A stretch of DNA of 64,000 bases from Azoarcus sp. L1K30 (GTDB lineage: Bacteria > Pseudomonadota > Gammaproteobacteria > Burkholderiales > Rhodocyclaceae), in the NCBI RefSeq assembly GCF_018122735.1, contig NZ_JAGRRD010000001.1:1161887-1225886 (forward strand). The letters are read 5' to 3'. The notes under the pieces were generated by a model that worked only from the letters and a program-made list of their open reading frames with translations, searched no databases and was not told the DNA's origin. The translations under genes were made by a program, and so were the position numbers. Each line of letters starts with the position of its first letter. Position 1 is the first letter of the stretch. Positions 53,312 through 62,642 of the stretch are shown piece after piece.

Positions 53312-54694
53312 ATGATCCAGCCTTCCGCATCCCACCCCGTTGCTGTCATTGGCGCCGGCCCTGTCGGACTCGCCGCGCTCGCCCATCTGATCGAGCACGG
53401 ATTGCCGGCGATACTGCTCGAAGCGGGACCGGGCATCGCCCGCAGCTACGAGGATTTCCGCCATGTGCGCCTGTTCTCGCCATGGCGCTTCAACCTGGAC
53501 GCTGCCGCGACCCGCTTGCTGCAAGGGCGCGGCTGGCAGGCCCCCGATGGCGAGGGCTTGCCAAGCGCCGGCGAGGTCATCGACGACTACCTCGCCCCGC
53601 TCGCCGCCCTGCCTGACATGGCCGCGAGGATCCGCTTTCGCACACGGGTCGCCGCCATCAGCCGGCGCGGCACCGACCGGGTCAAGTCGGCCGGCCGCGA
53701 CGACGCGCCCTTCGTATTGCATGTGCGCACCGACGTCGGCACCGGAATCATCCAGGCAAGCGCCGTCATCGACGCGTCGGGCACCTGGACGCAGCCCAAT
53801 CCGCTCGGTGCGGACGGACTGCCGGCGCCCGGCGAAGCCGAACTCGCCGCACATATCCGCTACGGCATGCCCGACATTCTCGGCGCGGATCGTCATCGTT
53901 ACGCGGGGCGCAGCGTACTGGTGGTCGGCGGCGGGCACTCGGCCGCGGGAAACCTGCTGACGCTTGCCGAACTGGCACGACACGCACCGACGACCCGCAT
54001 CGCCTGGGCAATTCGTGGCACCGCCCCGGCCCGTGCGCTCGGCGGCGGGGCGGCCGATGGCCTGCCCGCCCGTGGCGCCATCGGCGCGGCGTTGCGTGAA
54101 TTGCTCGACGCCGGACGCATCCGCCTGGTCGCAGACTTCCGCATCAGCGCGCTCGACCGTGACGACGGTCAGATCACGATTCATCCCGAAGACCCGCTCA
54201 CGCCGTCGATCACCGCAATCGATGAGATCATCTGCGCGACCGGCGCCAGACCGGATCTGACCATGCTGCGCGAACTGCGCACGACATTCGATCCCACACT
54301 CGAGAGCAGCGCCGCACTCGGCCCGCTGATCGACCCGAACGTGCACAGCTGCGGGACGGTGCGCCCCCACGGTCACCGCGAGCTGGCGCATCCGGAACCG
54401 GGGCTGTTCATCGTCGGCGCCAAGAGCTATGGCCGCGCACCCACGTTTCTGATGGCCACCGGTTATGAACAGGTGCGTTCGGTCGTGGCCGCGCTGGCCG
54501 GCGACCTCGATGCGGCCGACGCAGTACGCCTGATCCTGCCGGAAACCGGGGTGTGCTCGACCGACACCGATGGCGACAGCGGCGACAATTGCTGCCCGCC
54601 TGTCGCCCTGCAAGCAAAGGCGCCCGAGCGCAACACGGGCGCAGCCCGGTGCTGCGAACCTAGCTCCACCCCGACTCGGGCTTGCTGCCGATGA
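53312..54694 (+). CDS. FAD/NAD(P)-binding flavoprotein with Cys-pair tail (ars operon)
   Basis: 460 aa. Two dinucleotide folds: GAGPVG at 14-19 and VVGGGHSAAGN near 210, as in flavin monooxygenases and ArsO-type proteins of arsenic operons. The final 46 residues hold Cys415, 427/428, 447/448 and 458/459 in a flexible Gly/Pro/Thr-rich tail, suggestive of soft-metal or As(III) binding. The stop overlaps the MFS start (ATGA). The reaction is not known. Confidence 0.85.
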   Translation: MIQPSASHPVAVIGAGPVGLAALAHLIEHGLPAILLEAGPGIARSYEDFRHVRLFSPWRFNLDAAATRLLQGRGWQAPDGEGLPSAGEVIDDYLAPLAALPDMAARIRFRTRVAAISRRGTDRVKSAGRDDAPFVLHVRTDVGTGIIQASAVIDASGTWTQPNPLGADGLPAPGEAELAAHIRYGMPDILGADRHRYAGRSVLVVGGGHSAAGNLLTLAELARHAPTTRIAWAIRGTAPARALGGGAADGLPARGAIGAALRELLDAGRIRLVADFRISALDRDDGQITIHPEDPLTPSITAIDEIICATGARPDLTMLRELRTTFDPTLESSAALGPLIDPNVHSCGTVRPHGHRELAHPEPGLFIVGAKSYGRAPTFLMATGYEQVRSVVAALAGDLDAADAVRLILPETGVCSTDTDGDSGDNCCPPVALQAKAPERNTGAARCCEPSSTPTRACCR

Positions 54695-55923
54695 TCGCCG
54701 CGCGCACTGCACTGCCAGCTTCCATGGTGCGCATCGTCGTTGTGCTTGGTCTCACCCAGATCGCCACCTGGGGCAGCCTGTATTACAGCATTGCGGTACT
54801 GGCCGGGCCGATGGCCGCAGACCTCGGGCTCTCCCGCAGCCTGGTGTTCGGCGCGTTCTCGGCCGCACTGCTGGTATCGGGGCTTGCCTCGCCGCATGTC
54901 GGCCGCGCCATCGACCGCCTTGGCGGACGCCGGGTGCTGGCGGCCGGCACCCTTGCAGGCGCAACAGCGCTGGCGATGATTGCGCTCGCGCAGGGTCCGA
55001 TCGGGCTGTTTGCCGGCTGGCTGCTGGCCGGCATCGCGTTGGCTGCAACGACTTACGACGCAGCCTTTCCCGCATTGAATCAACTGGCGGGCAGCGCCTA
55101 TCGCACGGCCCTGACCGCGCTGACGCTGTTCGGCGGTCTCGCCAGTACCGCGTTCTGGCCACTGGTCTGGTACATCGAACAACAGGCCGGCTGGCGCATG
55201 GCATGGGGCGTGTCCGCAGCAATCCTGCTCTTCGCCGTCCTCCCGGCCTTCTGGTTCGGTCTGCCCGACCCACCGAAAGTGCAGACCGCTGCGAACGATG
55301 GCGACCCAGGCGTGGCGCACGTATCGATACCGGCACGCGCGCAAGGTCCGGCCTTTGTTCGCCTGGCGGGGGCATTCACCCTCGGCGCCTTCGTATTCTC
55401 CGCGATCGGTGCCCACGGTGTCGGCACCCTGGTTGCCAGCGGCCTGGGCGCCGACACCGCGATCCTCGTCGCCAGCCTCATTGGACCGATGCAGGTGGTC
55501 GGGCGCATTCTCGAGTTCAGCTTCGCTCGCCATGTCAGCCCCCTGCGTGTCGGAACGCTTGCTTTCGCATTCACGCTGCTCGGCATGCTGCTCCTTTGGG
55601 GCGCCGGCTTGTCCCCCTGGCTCGCATTCGGATTCGCCGCCTGTTACGGCGCTGCCAACGGTGTCATGACCATTGTCCGCGGCACGGTTCCCGGCGAGCT
55701 TTTCGGCCGCAGCGGCTATGGCGACACCATGGGACGACTGGCCCGCCCCGCCTTCGTGGCCAAAGCCGGCGCCCCACTGGTCATTGCGTTTCTGCTCGAC
55801 GACGGCCAGGGCTACGATACGATGGCGCCCCTGCTCGCGCTGACAACCGCACTCGCGCTGGGCTTGTATCTCACTGCCATATCACCCGGCCGCGATGGGC
55901 GCGCACGAACGGACCTGGCGTGA
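54691..55923 (+). CDS. MFS transporter, probable arsenical efflux
   Basis: 410 aa, 12 helices, MFS loop motif GRAIDRLGGRRVLAAG near 70-85. Translationally coupled to the flavoprotein by ATGA. The context ArsR-flavoprotein-MFS points to export of an arsenic or antimony species, similar to ArsK/ArsJ-like carriers; which species is not shown by sequence. The operon ends in a strong terminator. Confidence 0.85.
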   Translation: MIAARTALPASMVRIVVVLGLTQIATWGSLYYSIAVLAGPMAADLGLSRSLVFGAFSAALLVSGLASPHVGRAIDRLGGRRVLAAGTLAGATALAMIALAQGPIGLFAGWLLAGIALAATTYDAAFPALNQLAGSAYRTALTALTLFGGLASTAFWPLVWYIEQQAGWRMAWGVSAAILLFAVLPAFWFGLPDPPKVQTAANDGDPGVAHVSIPARAQGPAFVRLAGAFTLGAFVFSAIGAHGVGTLVASGLGADTAILVASLIGPMQVVGRILEFSFARHVSPLRVGTLAFAFTLLGMLLLWGAGLSPWLAFGFAACYGAANGVMTIVRGTVPGELFGRSGYGDTMGRLARPAFVAKAGAPLVIAFLLDDGQGYDTMAPLLALTTALALGLYLTAISPGRDGRARTDLA

Positions 55924-55940
55924 TGAACTGCACCCGAAAG

Positions 55941-55980
55941 CAGGAAGGGGGCGGGCCGTATCCGGCCCGCCCCCTTCCTG
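55941..55980. terminator. Bidirectional terminator between MFS and dctP
   Basis: 17-bp perfect stem starting CAGGAAGGGGG with a 6-base GTATCC loop, between converging genes. Confidence 0.85.
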
Positions 55981-56007
55981 GTGTATCAGCCGATGCCGGA
56001 AATCAGC

Positions 56008-57039
56008 CTACTTCGCAGCCGCAACGGCGGCATCGATATCAGCCTTGAGTTCCTTCAGGATGACGTCGGTACGCCCACCCACCATGTCGACGAGCTTCTG
56101 TCCCAGCGGCTCGGCCCGCTTGCGGAAGACATCGCGCTCGGCGTCGGTCAGCTTGACGATCTTCAGGTTCGGATTGTCCTTGCGCATCTTGTCGACCGCA
56201 GCGGCGTTCTTTTCGCGCTCCGTCTTCAGGATGTACTGCTGCAACTCGTCCCGAACCTCAGCAAGCATCTTCTTGCGCTCGGGTGACAGCCCGGCGTAGA
56301 AATCCGCATTGGCCACCACCGTGGTCGTGTATTCGACATCGCCCACGTAGATCAGATGGTCCGTGACCTCGTGGAACTTCGCGCTCTCGATGAAGAAGGC
56401 CGGATTGACCTGCGCCTGGATGACGTTCATCTGCAAACCACCGTAGATCTCGCCCCATGGCAAGGCCACCGGGTTCGCACCGTACAGCTTGAACTGCTCG
56501 ATGAGGATCGGTGAGGTCATGACGCGGAACTTGACGTCGCCAAGATCAGCCGGTTTGCGGACTTCCTTCTTGGTCGTCCAGATCATCTCGCCTTCGGGGT
56601 AGATCGTGAACAGCTTGAGGCCCTTGGCCGCGAAGTCCTTCGCCAGCGAACCGTACAGCGCCTTGCTGTTCGACAGCACCGCGGCCTTGGGCGCGTCCGC
56701 CTCGGGCAGGAGGAAGGGCAGGCTCAGCACCTGGACCTCGGGCACGAAGGTGCCAAGGTGACCCGGCGAGGCATTGGAAAACTGGACCGCGCCGGCTGCG
56801 GTGAGTTCGGTCAGGTCATTCTCATTGCCGAGCTGGCCGTAGGTGTAGATCGTGACCTTGACCTTGCCGTCCGTGCGCTTCTCGACGAGTTTCTTGAACT
56901 GCTCGGCGTAGAGGGTCTGCACATCGCCCGGGCCCTCCTCGACCGCGAACTTCCAATCTTCGGCGCTTGCGACACCGACGGCTGCAAGACTGATCGCCGC
57001 ACCGGCAAGCAATTGCTTGAGGGTCTTCGTAATGGCCAT
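56008..57039 (-). CDS. TRAP substrate-binding protein (probable ectoine receptor)
   Basis: 343-aa DctP-family periplasmic receptor. Signal peptide at 1-26 (LLAGAAISLAAVGVASA), then DWKFAVEEGPGDVQTLYAEQ, GQLGNENDLTELTAAGAVQF and ANPVALPWGEIYGGLQMNVI. GGAG lies nine bases before the ATG at 57039. It is divergent from dctQ-dctM and the eut genes, giving a TRAP transporter of the UehABC/TeaABC kind; ectoine or hydroxyectoine is the likely ligand from context. Confidence 0.9.
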   Translation of the reverse strand: MAITKTLKQLLAGAAISLAAVGVASAEDWKFAVEEGPGDVQTLYAEQFKKLVEKRTDGKVKVTIYTYGQLGNENDLTELTAAGAVQFSNASPGHLGTFVPEVQVLSLPFLLPEADAPKAAVLSNSKALYGSLAKDFAAKGLKLFTIYPEGEMIWTTKKEVRKPADLGDVKFRVMTSPILIEQFKLYGANPVALPWGEIYGGLQMNVIQAQVNPAFFIESAKFHEVTDHLIYVGDVEYTTTVVANADFYAGLSPERKKMLAEVRDELQQYILKTEREKNAAAVDKMRKDNPNLKIVKLTDAERDVFRKRAEPLGQKLVDMVGGRTDVILKELKADIDAAVAAAK

Positions 57040-57136
57040 TGTTTCGTTCTCCGTCCTGAATGGTTTGATGGGCCTGGCGCCGCCCATGCGGCAACTCGAC
57101 ACGGATCCGAGCCTACGCCGAAGATGTCTCTCGACA

Positions 57137-57230
57137 ATTGCACTAGAACATTTTTCGAATGCACCAAAATGAAACCCCATGATGGTGCGTGTGCACATTA
57201 GTGGTGCGATGTCAAGATTGTTCTAGTGCA
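57137..57230. promoter_or_regulatory. Putative EnuR operator region
   Basis: TGCACTAGAACA at 57139-57150 and its exact complement at 57219-57230 flank the divergent promoter region. Within the first site TGCAC recurs 21 bases on (57160-57164), a spacing typical of MocR-type direct repeats. The motif also appears before eutC. The 338-base gap holds no gene. Confidence 0.6.
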
Positions 57231-57377
57231 TTCGACCGGCCATGCGCGCCACCCTAGACTGGTCCCGTCGAAAAAATCCAACTAATGCGACGATCGAACT
57301 AGGCTAATCATGGCCGGGACCACTTTCATACACGCAACGCCTGCGCAGGATGACGCCTGCAGATGGAGGAGAGACAG

Positions 57378-57947
57378 ATGGAGGAAGCGCCCAAGCAGGG
57401 CTTGATCCTGCAAATACTACGCCGCATCGACCATGGACTGGCCGTGCTGGAAAAGCAGCTTCTTGCCTGGGCGATCATCCTGATGGCGGTCAATACTCTG
57501 GGCAATGTCGTAGCGCGCGTCGGCTTCAACAGCAGTCTGTTCTTCTCCGAGGAGCTCAATCAGTTCCTGATTGTCCTGATCACCTTCGTCGGCACCAGTG
57601 CGGCGGCCCGTCAGGGTCGCCACATCCGGATGTCGGCATTCACCGACATGCTTCCCGTCGAGCACCGCCGCTGGGCACTCGCCACCATCCAGGCAATCAC
57701 TGCCGTGGTGCTCGCGTTGCTCGCGTGGTATGCGACAACCTACATCCTGCGCACCCAGGCCATGGGCCGCGTCACCCCCGCGTTGCAGTTCCCAATGTGG
57801 ATCACCTTGCTGTGGATTCCATTGGGTCTGGCCATCGCGACGCTGCAATTCTGGCTCACCGCCCTCGTCAACATGCGCACCCCCGGCAGCGTCCATGTCG
57901 CGCCGGGCATCCGTGAGCATGACGAAATCGACATGCCGACGATCTGA
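57378..57947 (+). CDS. TRAP transporter small permease (DctQ)
   Basis: 189 aa, four helices (LLAWAIILMAVNTLGNVVAR first). Contains the conserved FFSEELNQFLIVLITFVGTSAA region. A GGAGGAGAG element favours the ATG at 57378; one at 57363 is also in frame. dctM follows after 12 bases. Confidence 0.93.
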   Translation: MEEAPKQGLILQILRRIDHGLAVLEKQLLAWAIILMAVNTLGNVVARVGFNSSLFFSEELNQFLIVLITFVGTSAAARQGRHIRMSAFTDMLPVEHRRWALATIQAITAVVLALLAWYATTYILRTQAMGRVTPALQFPMWITLLWIPLGLAIATLQFWLTALVNMRTPGSVHVAPGIREHDEIDMPTI

Positions 57948-57959
57948 GGAGACGACATC

Positions 57960-59240
57960 ATGGCGCTCACAATCCTGCTCATCATGGTGTTCATGATGCT
58001 GATGGGTTTCCCGATGATGGTGCCGATGTTGACCGCGACCTTCGTGGCCTTCTTCGTGTACTTCCCGAGTCTCAAGACCGACATCATGGTGCAGCAGATG
58101 ATCAGCGGCATCAGCCCGGTGGCCCTGATCACGGTACCGATGTTCATCCTCGCTGCAGACATCGTCACCCGAGGACGTACCGCGAACAGGCTGCTCGATC
58201 TCGCGATGACCTTCTTCGGTCACATCCGCGGCGGCCTGGCGGTGACGGCAGCGGTCGCATGTACGCTGTTCGGCGCGATCTCCGGCTCCACGCAGGCGAC
58301 CGTGGTCGCCATCGGCGGGCCACTGCGCCCGCGCATGCTCAAGGCCGGCTACGACGACAAGTTCACAACTGCGCTGATCATCAACGCCTCGGACATCGCC
58401 TTCCTGATCCCTCCCAGCATCGGCATGATCGTATTCGGGATCGTCGGCAAGGTATCGATCGCCGAGCTCTTCCTCGCCGGTATTGGTCCCGGTCTGCTGA
58501 TTCTCGTGCTGTTCACTATTTTCTCGGTCTGGTACGCGTGGAAAAAGGACATTCCGCTGCTGCCGCGCGCGAGCTGGGGCGAACGCCTGCTTGCGGTGCG
58601 CAAGGCGGCACTCGCGACATTCTTCCCGGTGCTGATCGTGGGTGGGCTGTACGGCGGCTTCTTCAGCCCGACCGAAGTCGCTGCCATCGCGGTGCTCTAC
58701 GCCTTCGTGCTGGAAGTATTCATCTACCGCGCGGTGAAACTCTCTGACATCCCCAGCATCGCCTACTCGACGGGACTGATTACCGGCATCGTGTTCGTCC
58801 TCGTGGGCACCGGCGCCGCCTTCTCGTGGATCATTTCCTTCGCCCAGATTCCGCAACAACTGATCGGCGCGTTGGGACTCGCCGAAGCCGGGCCCTACAC
58901 CATCCTGTTCGCAATCTCGATCGCATTCTTCATCGGCTGCATGTTTGTCGACCCGATCGTCGTCACCCTGATCATGACGCCGATCTTCATGCCGCTGGTG
59001 CAGTCGGCCGGCATCGACCCTGTGCTCGTCGGCACCATCGTCACCATGCAGATGGCCATCGGCTCGTGCACGCCACCCTTCGGCTGTGACATCTTCACCG
59101 CCTGTGCAATCTTCCGTAAACCCTACCTGGACGTGATCCGCGGCACACCGCCCTTCATCGCCATCCTGCTGTTCGCATCGTTGCTGCTGATCTTCATCCC
59201 CGAGATCGCACTGACCCTGCCCAAACTCGCCTACCGCTGA
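57960..59240 (+). CDS. TRAP transporter large permease (DctM)
   Basis: 426 aa, about 12 helices; motifs include GRTANRLLDLAMTFFGHIRG, SGSTQATVVAIGGPL and IPPSIGMIVFGIVGKVSIAE. It forms the translocation channel with DctQ. eutA begins 13 bases later, so transport and breakdown genes share a transcript. Confidence 0.94.
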   Translation: MALTILLIMVFMMLMGFPMMVPMLTATFVAFFVYFPSLKTDIMVQQMISGISPVALITVPMFILAADIVTRGRTANRLLDLAMTFFGHIRGGLAVTAAVACTLFGAISGSTQATVVAIGGPLRPRMLKAGYDDKFTTALIINASDIAFLIPPSIGMIVFGIVGKVSIAELFLAGIGPGLLILVLFTIFSVWYAWKKDIPLLPRASWGERLLAVRKAALATFFPVLIVGGLYGGFFSPTEVAAIAVLYAFVLEVFIYRAVKLSDIPSIAYSTGLITGIVFVLVGTGAAFSWIISFAQIPQQLIGALGLAEAGPYTILFAISIAFFIGCMFVDPIVVTLIMTPIFMPLVQSAGIDPVLVGTIVTMQMAIGSCTPPFGCDIFTACAIFRKPYLDVIRGTPPFIAILLFASLLLIFIPEIALTLPKLAYR

Positions 59241-59253
59241 CCCGGAGATTGCC

Positions 59254-60018
59254 TTGCGCATCGACACGCTCGTTACCGCCACACTCACGCCCGCAACGGA
59301 CCGGGCCCGCATCGGCCTGCTCGGTCTGGCCACCGATCTCAACAGCGAGGCCGACCTGCGCCGCATGCTGCCGGCCGACGTCGGGCTGTACTGCAACCGT
59401 GTCAGGCACGCCAACCCGATGACGCTGGAGACCCTGCGCAGCGTCGCCGACGACCTGCCGCGCGCCGGGCGCGATCTGCTGCCGGGCCTGACGCTCGACG
59501 TTGTCGTCTACGGCTGCACCTCGGGCACGCTGGCGCTGGGCGAGGCGGAGACGCTGGCGCTGATCGCCCGCTCCAAACCGTCGCACTACCAGACTACGCC
59601 GGTCACCGCCAGCCTCGCCGCCCTGGAGCGGCTCGGCGCGCGCCGGGTATCGATCCTGACGCCCTACCGTGCGGACGTGAACCGCGCGCTCGGCGAATAC
59701 TACGCAAGCCGCGGACTGGAGGTGCTGAACGTGTCCGGCCTCGACATGGACGATGACTACGCGATGACGGCGATCCGGCCGGAAACGATCGTCGAGGCGG
59801 GTCTTCGGGCAATGGCACCCGAGGCCGACGCGCTGTTCATCTCGTGCACGGCGCTGCGCGCGAGTCTTTCCGTGGCAGCGCTCGAGACGGCACTCGGCCG
59901 TCCGGTCGTCACCAGCAACCAGGCCATCGTCTGGCATGCGCTGGATCTCGTCGGCCTCACCGCGCCCGCCGCACCCGGCCAGCTGTTCGATACCCTTCAG
60001 GAGCACACGCCACAATGA
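59254..60018 (+). CDS. eutA: Ectoine utilisation protein EutA (Asp/Glu racemase/maleate isomerase fold)
   Basis: 254 aa. Start is a TTG at 59254 with GGAG seven bases upstream. Two catalytic Cys regions: VVVYGCTSGTLALG near 90 and LFISCTALRASL near 195. With EutB and EutC it is proposed to convert hydroxyectoine to ectoine. The end overlaps eutB by ATGA. The name rests on cluster context plus family. Confidence 0.9.
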   Translation: MRIDTLVTATLTPATDRARIGLLGLATDLNSEADLRRMLPADVGLYCNRVRHANPMTLETLRSVADDLPRAGRDLLPGLTLDVVVYGCTSGTLALGEAETLALIARSKPSHYQTTPVTASLAALERLGARRVSILTPYRADVNRALGEYYASRGLEVLNVSGLDMDDDYAMTAIRPETIVEAGLRAMAPEADALFISCTALRASLSVAALETALGRPVVTSNQAIVWHALDLVGLTAPAAPGQLFDTLQEHTPQ

Positions 60019-61007
60019 ATCAGGACATCCGTCTGATCGACCTCTACCGCGCCCGCCACCGCATCCGTGGCCGCGTGCGGCACACCCCCCTCGTCGCCTC
60101 CGCGAGCCTGTCAGGCCACATCGGCTCCCCGGTGCACCTGAAGCTCGAGTGTCACCAGATCACCGGCAGTTTCAAGCTGCGCGGCGCAACCAATGCCCTG
60201 CTCGCACTCGACGATGCGGCGCGCACGCGCGGCGTAATCGGCGTATCCACGGGCAACCACGGCCGCGCACTCGCCTATGCGGCAAAACAGGCTGGCATGC
60301 GCGCAGTGATCTGCATGTCGCGCCTGGTGCCGTCGAACAAGGTCGACGCGATCCGCGCACTCGGCGCCGAAGTCCATATCGTCGGCGCGAGTCAGGACGA
60401 AGCCGAGCACGAGGTTGCACGGTTGGTGCGCACCGAGGGGCTCACACTGCTGCCACCATTCGACCACTGCGACGTGATCGCTGGCCAGGGCACGGTTGGA
60501 CTGGAGATTCTCGACGACCTTCCCGCTGTCGACACCGTGCTGGTGCCACTGTCCGGCGGTGGCCTGATAGCCGGCGTCGCACTCGCAATGAAGAGCGCCT
60601 CGCGCGACATCCGCGTCATCGGCATCACCATGGAGCGCGGGTGTGCGATGCACGCCAGCCTCGCCGCCGGCCACCCGGTGCAGGTCGAAGAACTGGAAAC
60701 GCTTGCCGACTCGCTCGGCGGCGGTATCGGTCTCGACAATCGCTACACCTTCGGCATGGCCCGCGAACTGGTCGACGAAACGATGCTAGTCTCAGAGCAA
60801 GACATCGCGCAGGCCATCAGGCATGCCTATCGCGAAGAACAACTCATTGTGGAAGGCAGCGGCGCGGTCGGCATTGCCGCACTGCTCTCAGGTCGAGTGC
60901 GGGCACCCGGCACGACGGTCGTTCTCGTCAGCGGCGCAAACATCGACATGGCGCTACATCGTCGCCTCGTCTGCGAACAGGTCGAGGAGTGCGCCACGCA
61001 GCCCTGA
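60015..61007 (+). CDS. eutB: Hydroxyectoine utilisation dehydratase EutB
   Basis: 330-aa PLP enzyme of the threonine dehydratase fold. PLP Lys54 in ITGSFKLRGATNAL, phosphate loop in LSGGGLIAGVALA, substrate loop STGNHGRAL. ATGA overlap with eutA shows translational coupling. No regulatory ACT domain, consistent with EutB rather than IlvA. Confidence 0.93.
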   Translation: MNQDIRLIDLYRARHRIRGRVRHTPLVASASLSGHIGSPVHLKLECHQITGSFKLRGATNALLALDDAARTRGVIGVSTGNHGRALAYAAKQAGMRAVICMSRLVPSNKVDAIRALGAEVHIVGASQDEAEHEVARLVRTEGLTLLPPFDHCDVIAGQGTVGLEILDDLPAVDTVLVPLSGGGLIAGVALAMKSASRDIRVIGITMERGCAMHASLAAGHPVQVEELETLADSLGGGIGLDNRYTFGMARELVDETMLVSEQDIAQAIRHAYREEQLIVEGSGAVGIAALLSGRVRAPGTTVVLVSGANIDMALHRRLVCEQVEECATQP

Positions 61008-61067
61008 GTCCGCAACCCTCCCGCCCCGAAACGACATCGGGCGCGGGCATAAAGCCAGGAGCACCCC

Positions 61068-62465
61068 ATGATGGAACATTGGCGAAAGGCACTGGACGCA
61101 GCACGTGGTGGAGAATCGAAATACAAGATCCTCGTCCAGGCGATTGCCGCCGACATCGACGACGGCACGCTTGCCGAAGGCACCCGCCTGCCACCGCAGC
61201 GCGAAGTCGGGCACAAGCTGGGCATCAGCGTGCAGACCGTCACCAATGCGTACAAGGAACTCGAGCAGCATGGGGCGATCCGCTGCGAGGTCGGGCGCGG
61301 CAGCTTCGTGGCAAAGCGCGTCACCGAAAAGGTCGCAAGTTACATGCTCGATCGCGCCGAACGTTCGCTGATCGATTTTTCCATCGCGCGCCTGATCTAT
61401 ACCGATGCGCATGATGAGGCATGGCGCAGCGCCTGTGGCGCCCTGGCTGCGCAGGCGAACCAGCCGTGGATGCGCGCGTGTCGGCCGATTGCCGGCTTCG
61501 AGCACCACCGCGCGGCAGGCGTGGAGTGGCTTGCGGGTCTGGGCATGAGCGCTTCGATCGAGACCCTGCTGATCACCAACGGCGCCTCGCATGCGCAATT
61601 CCTCGCCCTCGCCTCGCTGGTCAACCCGGGCGATGTCGTCCTGACCGACAGCCTCACCGACCATGGCGTGATCGGCTCCGCCCAAGTGCTCGGCTTCACC
61701 CTCAAGGGGCTGGATTCCGATGAATACGGCATTCAGCCCGACCACTTCGAAGACATGTGCGCCAATGAGCGGATCACCGCTTTGGTGTGCACCCCGAACC
61801 TGAACAATCCCACCAGCGCGGTGATGCCGGATTCGCGTCGGCGCGCAATTTCCCGAATTGCGGAGCGCTACGGGGTGTACGTGATCGAAGACGATGTGTT
61901 CGGACCATTGCTCGCGCAGCGTCCGCCCCCCATCACCAGTCATCTTCCCGAACTCGGTTTCTATCTGACGAGCTTCACCAAGTCGGTGCTGACCGGCATG
62001 CGCACGGGCTACCTCAACATGCCGCGGCGCCTCGCATTGCGGGTCGAGAGCATCCTGCGCGTCAATAGCTGGATGGCGACCCCGCTCCTCGCCGAAGTCG
62101 CAACGCGCTGGATCGCCGACGGCACCGCCATCCGGCTGGTCGAACTGCAACGCGAGCGCCTGGCAATGCGCCACCGTAGCGTCGAGGAGCACCTGGGCGA
62201 ATTCACGCTATCGAACCATCCGTCGGCGCTGTCCGCATGGGTCGGCGTGCCGAAGCACTGGCAACTCGACAGCCTGGTCGAACAACTGCGCCATCACCTG
62301 GTCGCGGTCACGGCGCCCGACCCCTTCCTGACACCCGGCACGCCGCGCCCAAGCGCCATCCGGATCTGCCTCGGGGCAGATGGCAGCGATGTCCGCATCA
62401 ATGGCGCGCTGGCGACGATCGCCAACGTCTTCCGCCAGTATCCCCAGGTGCACCACTACCTGTGA
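61068..62465 (+). CDS. enuR: EnuR, MocR-type GntR/PLP regulator of ectoine use
   Basis: 465 aa. N-terminal GntR wHTH (KYKILVQAIAADIDDGTLAE, LGISVQTVTNAYKELEQHG), a linker, and a type-I aminotransferase-like domain with PLP Lys305 (SFTKSVLTGMRTGYLN). In studied bacteria EnuR represses ectoine catabolic genes and is released by inducers made during ectoine breakdown that bind PLP. Here it lies between eutB and eutC rather than at the cluster head. Confidence 0.93.
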   Translation: MMEHWRKALDAARGGESKYKILVQAIAADIDDGTLAEGTRLPPQREVGHKLGISVQTVTNAYKELEQHGAIRCEVGRGSFVAKRVTEKVASYMLDRAERSLIDFSIARLIYTDAHDEAWRSACGALAAQANQPWMRACRPIAGFEHHRAAGVEWLAGLGMSASIETLLITNGASHAQFLALASLVNPGDVVLTDSLTDHGVIGSAQVLGFTLKGLDSDEYGIQPDHFEDMCANERITALVCTPNLNNPTSAVMPDSRRRAISRIAERYGVYVIEDDVFGPLLAQRPPPITSHLPELGFYLTSFTKSVLTGMRTGYLNMPRRLALRVESILRVNSWMATPLLAEVATRWIADGTAIRLVELQRERLAMRHRSVEEHLGEFTLSNHPSALSAWVGVPKHWQLDSLVEQLRHHLVAVTAPDPFLTPGTPRPSAIRICLGADGSDVRINGALATIANVFRQYPQVHHYL

Positions 62466-62544
62466 ACGACCGCCGCACCGCGGCGCACATCGCACCGACG
62501 CCGCGGCTGAACATTGCCGCGGCAATTCCGCAAAAGCGGCAGTC

Positions 62545-62559
62545 ATTGCACTAGGACAT
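62545..62559. promoter_or_regulatory. EnuR-like motif before eutC
   Basis: ATTGCACTAGGACAT, 14 of 15 bases identical to ATTGCACTAGAACAT at 57137-57151. It lies 84 bases before the eutC start, implying a second EnuR-controlled promoter. Confidence 0.55.
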
Positions 62560-62642
62560 GCAGAACACCTGACCCGCCCTCCTACACTGATCCGCAATCC
62601 CCGACGCATCGGCGTGGGGCGTTCCGGACCGAAGAGGGCCTC

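Noticed and set aside
53192..54712. 506-codon open frame antisense to the flavoprotein gene
   Set aside because: Same cause: low-complexity Ala/Arg/Gly translation opposite a well-conserved enzyme.
57417..59414. 665-codon open frame antisense to dctQM
   Set aside because: Extremely Asp/Glu/His/Gln-rich translation typical of the reverse frame of membrane-protein genes.
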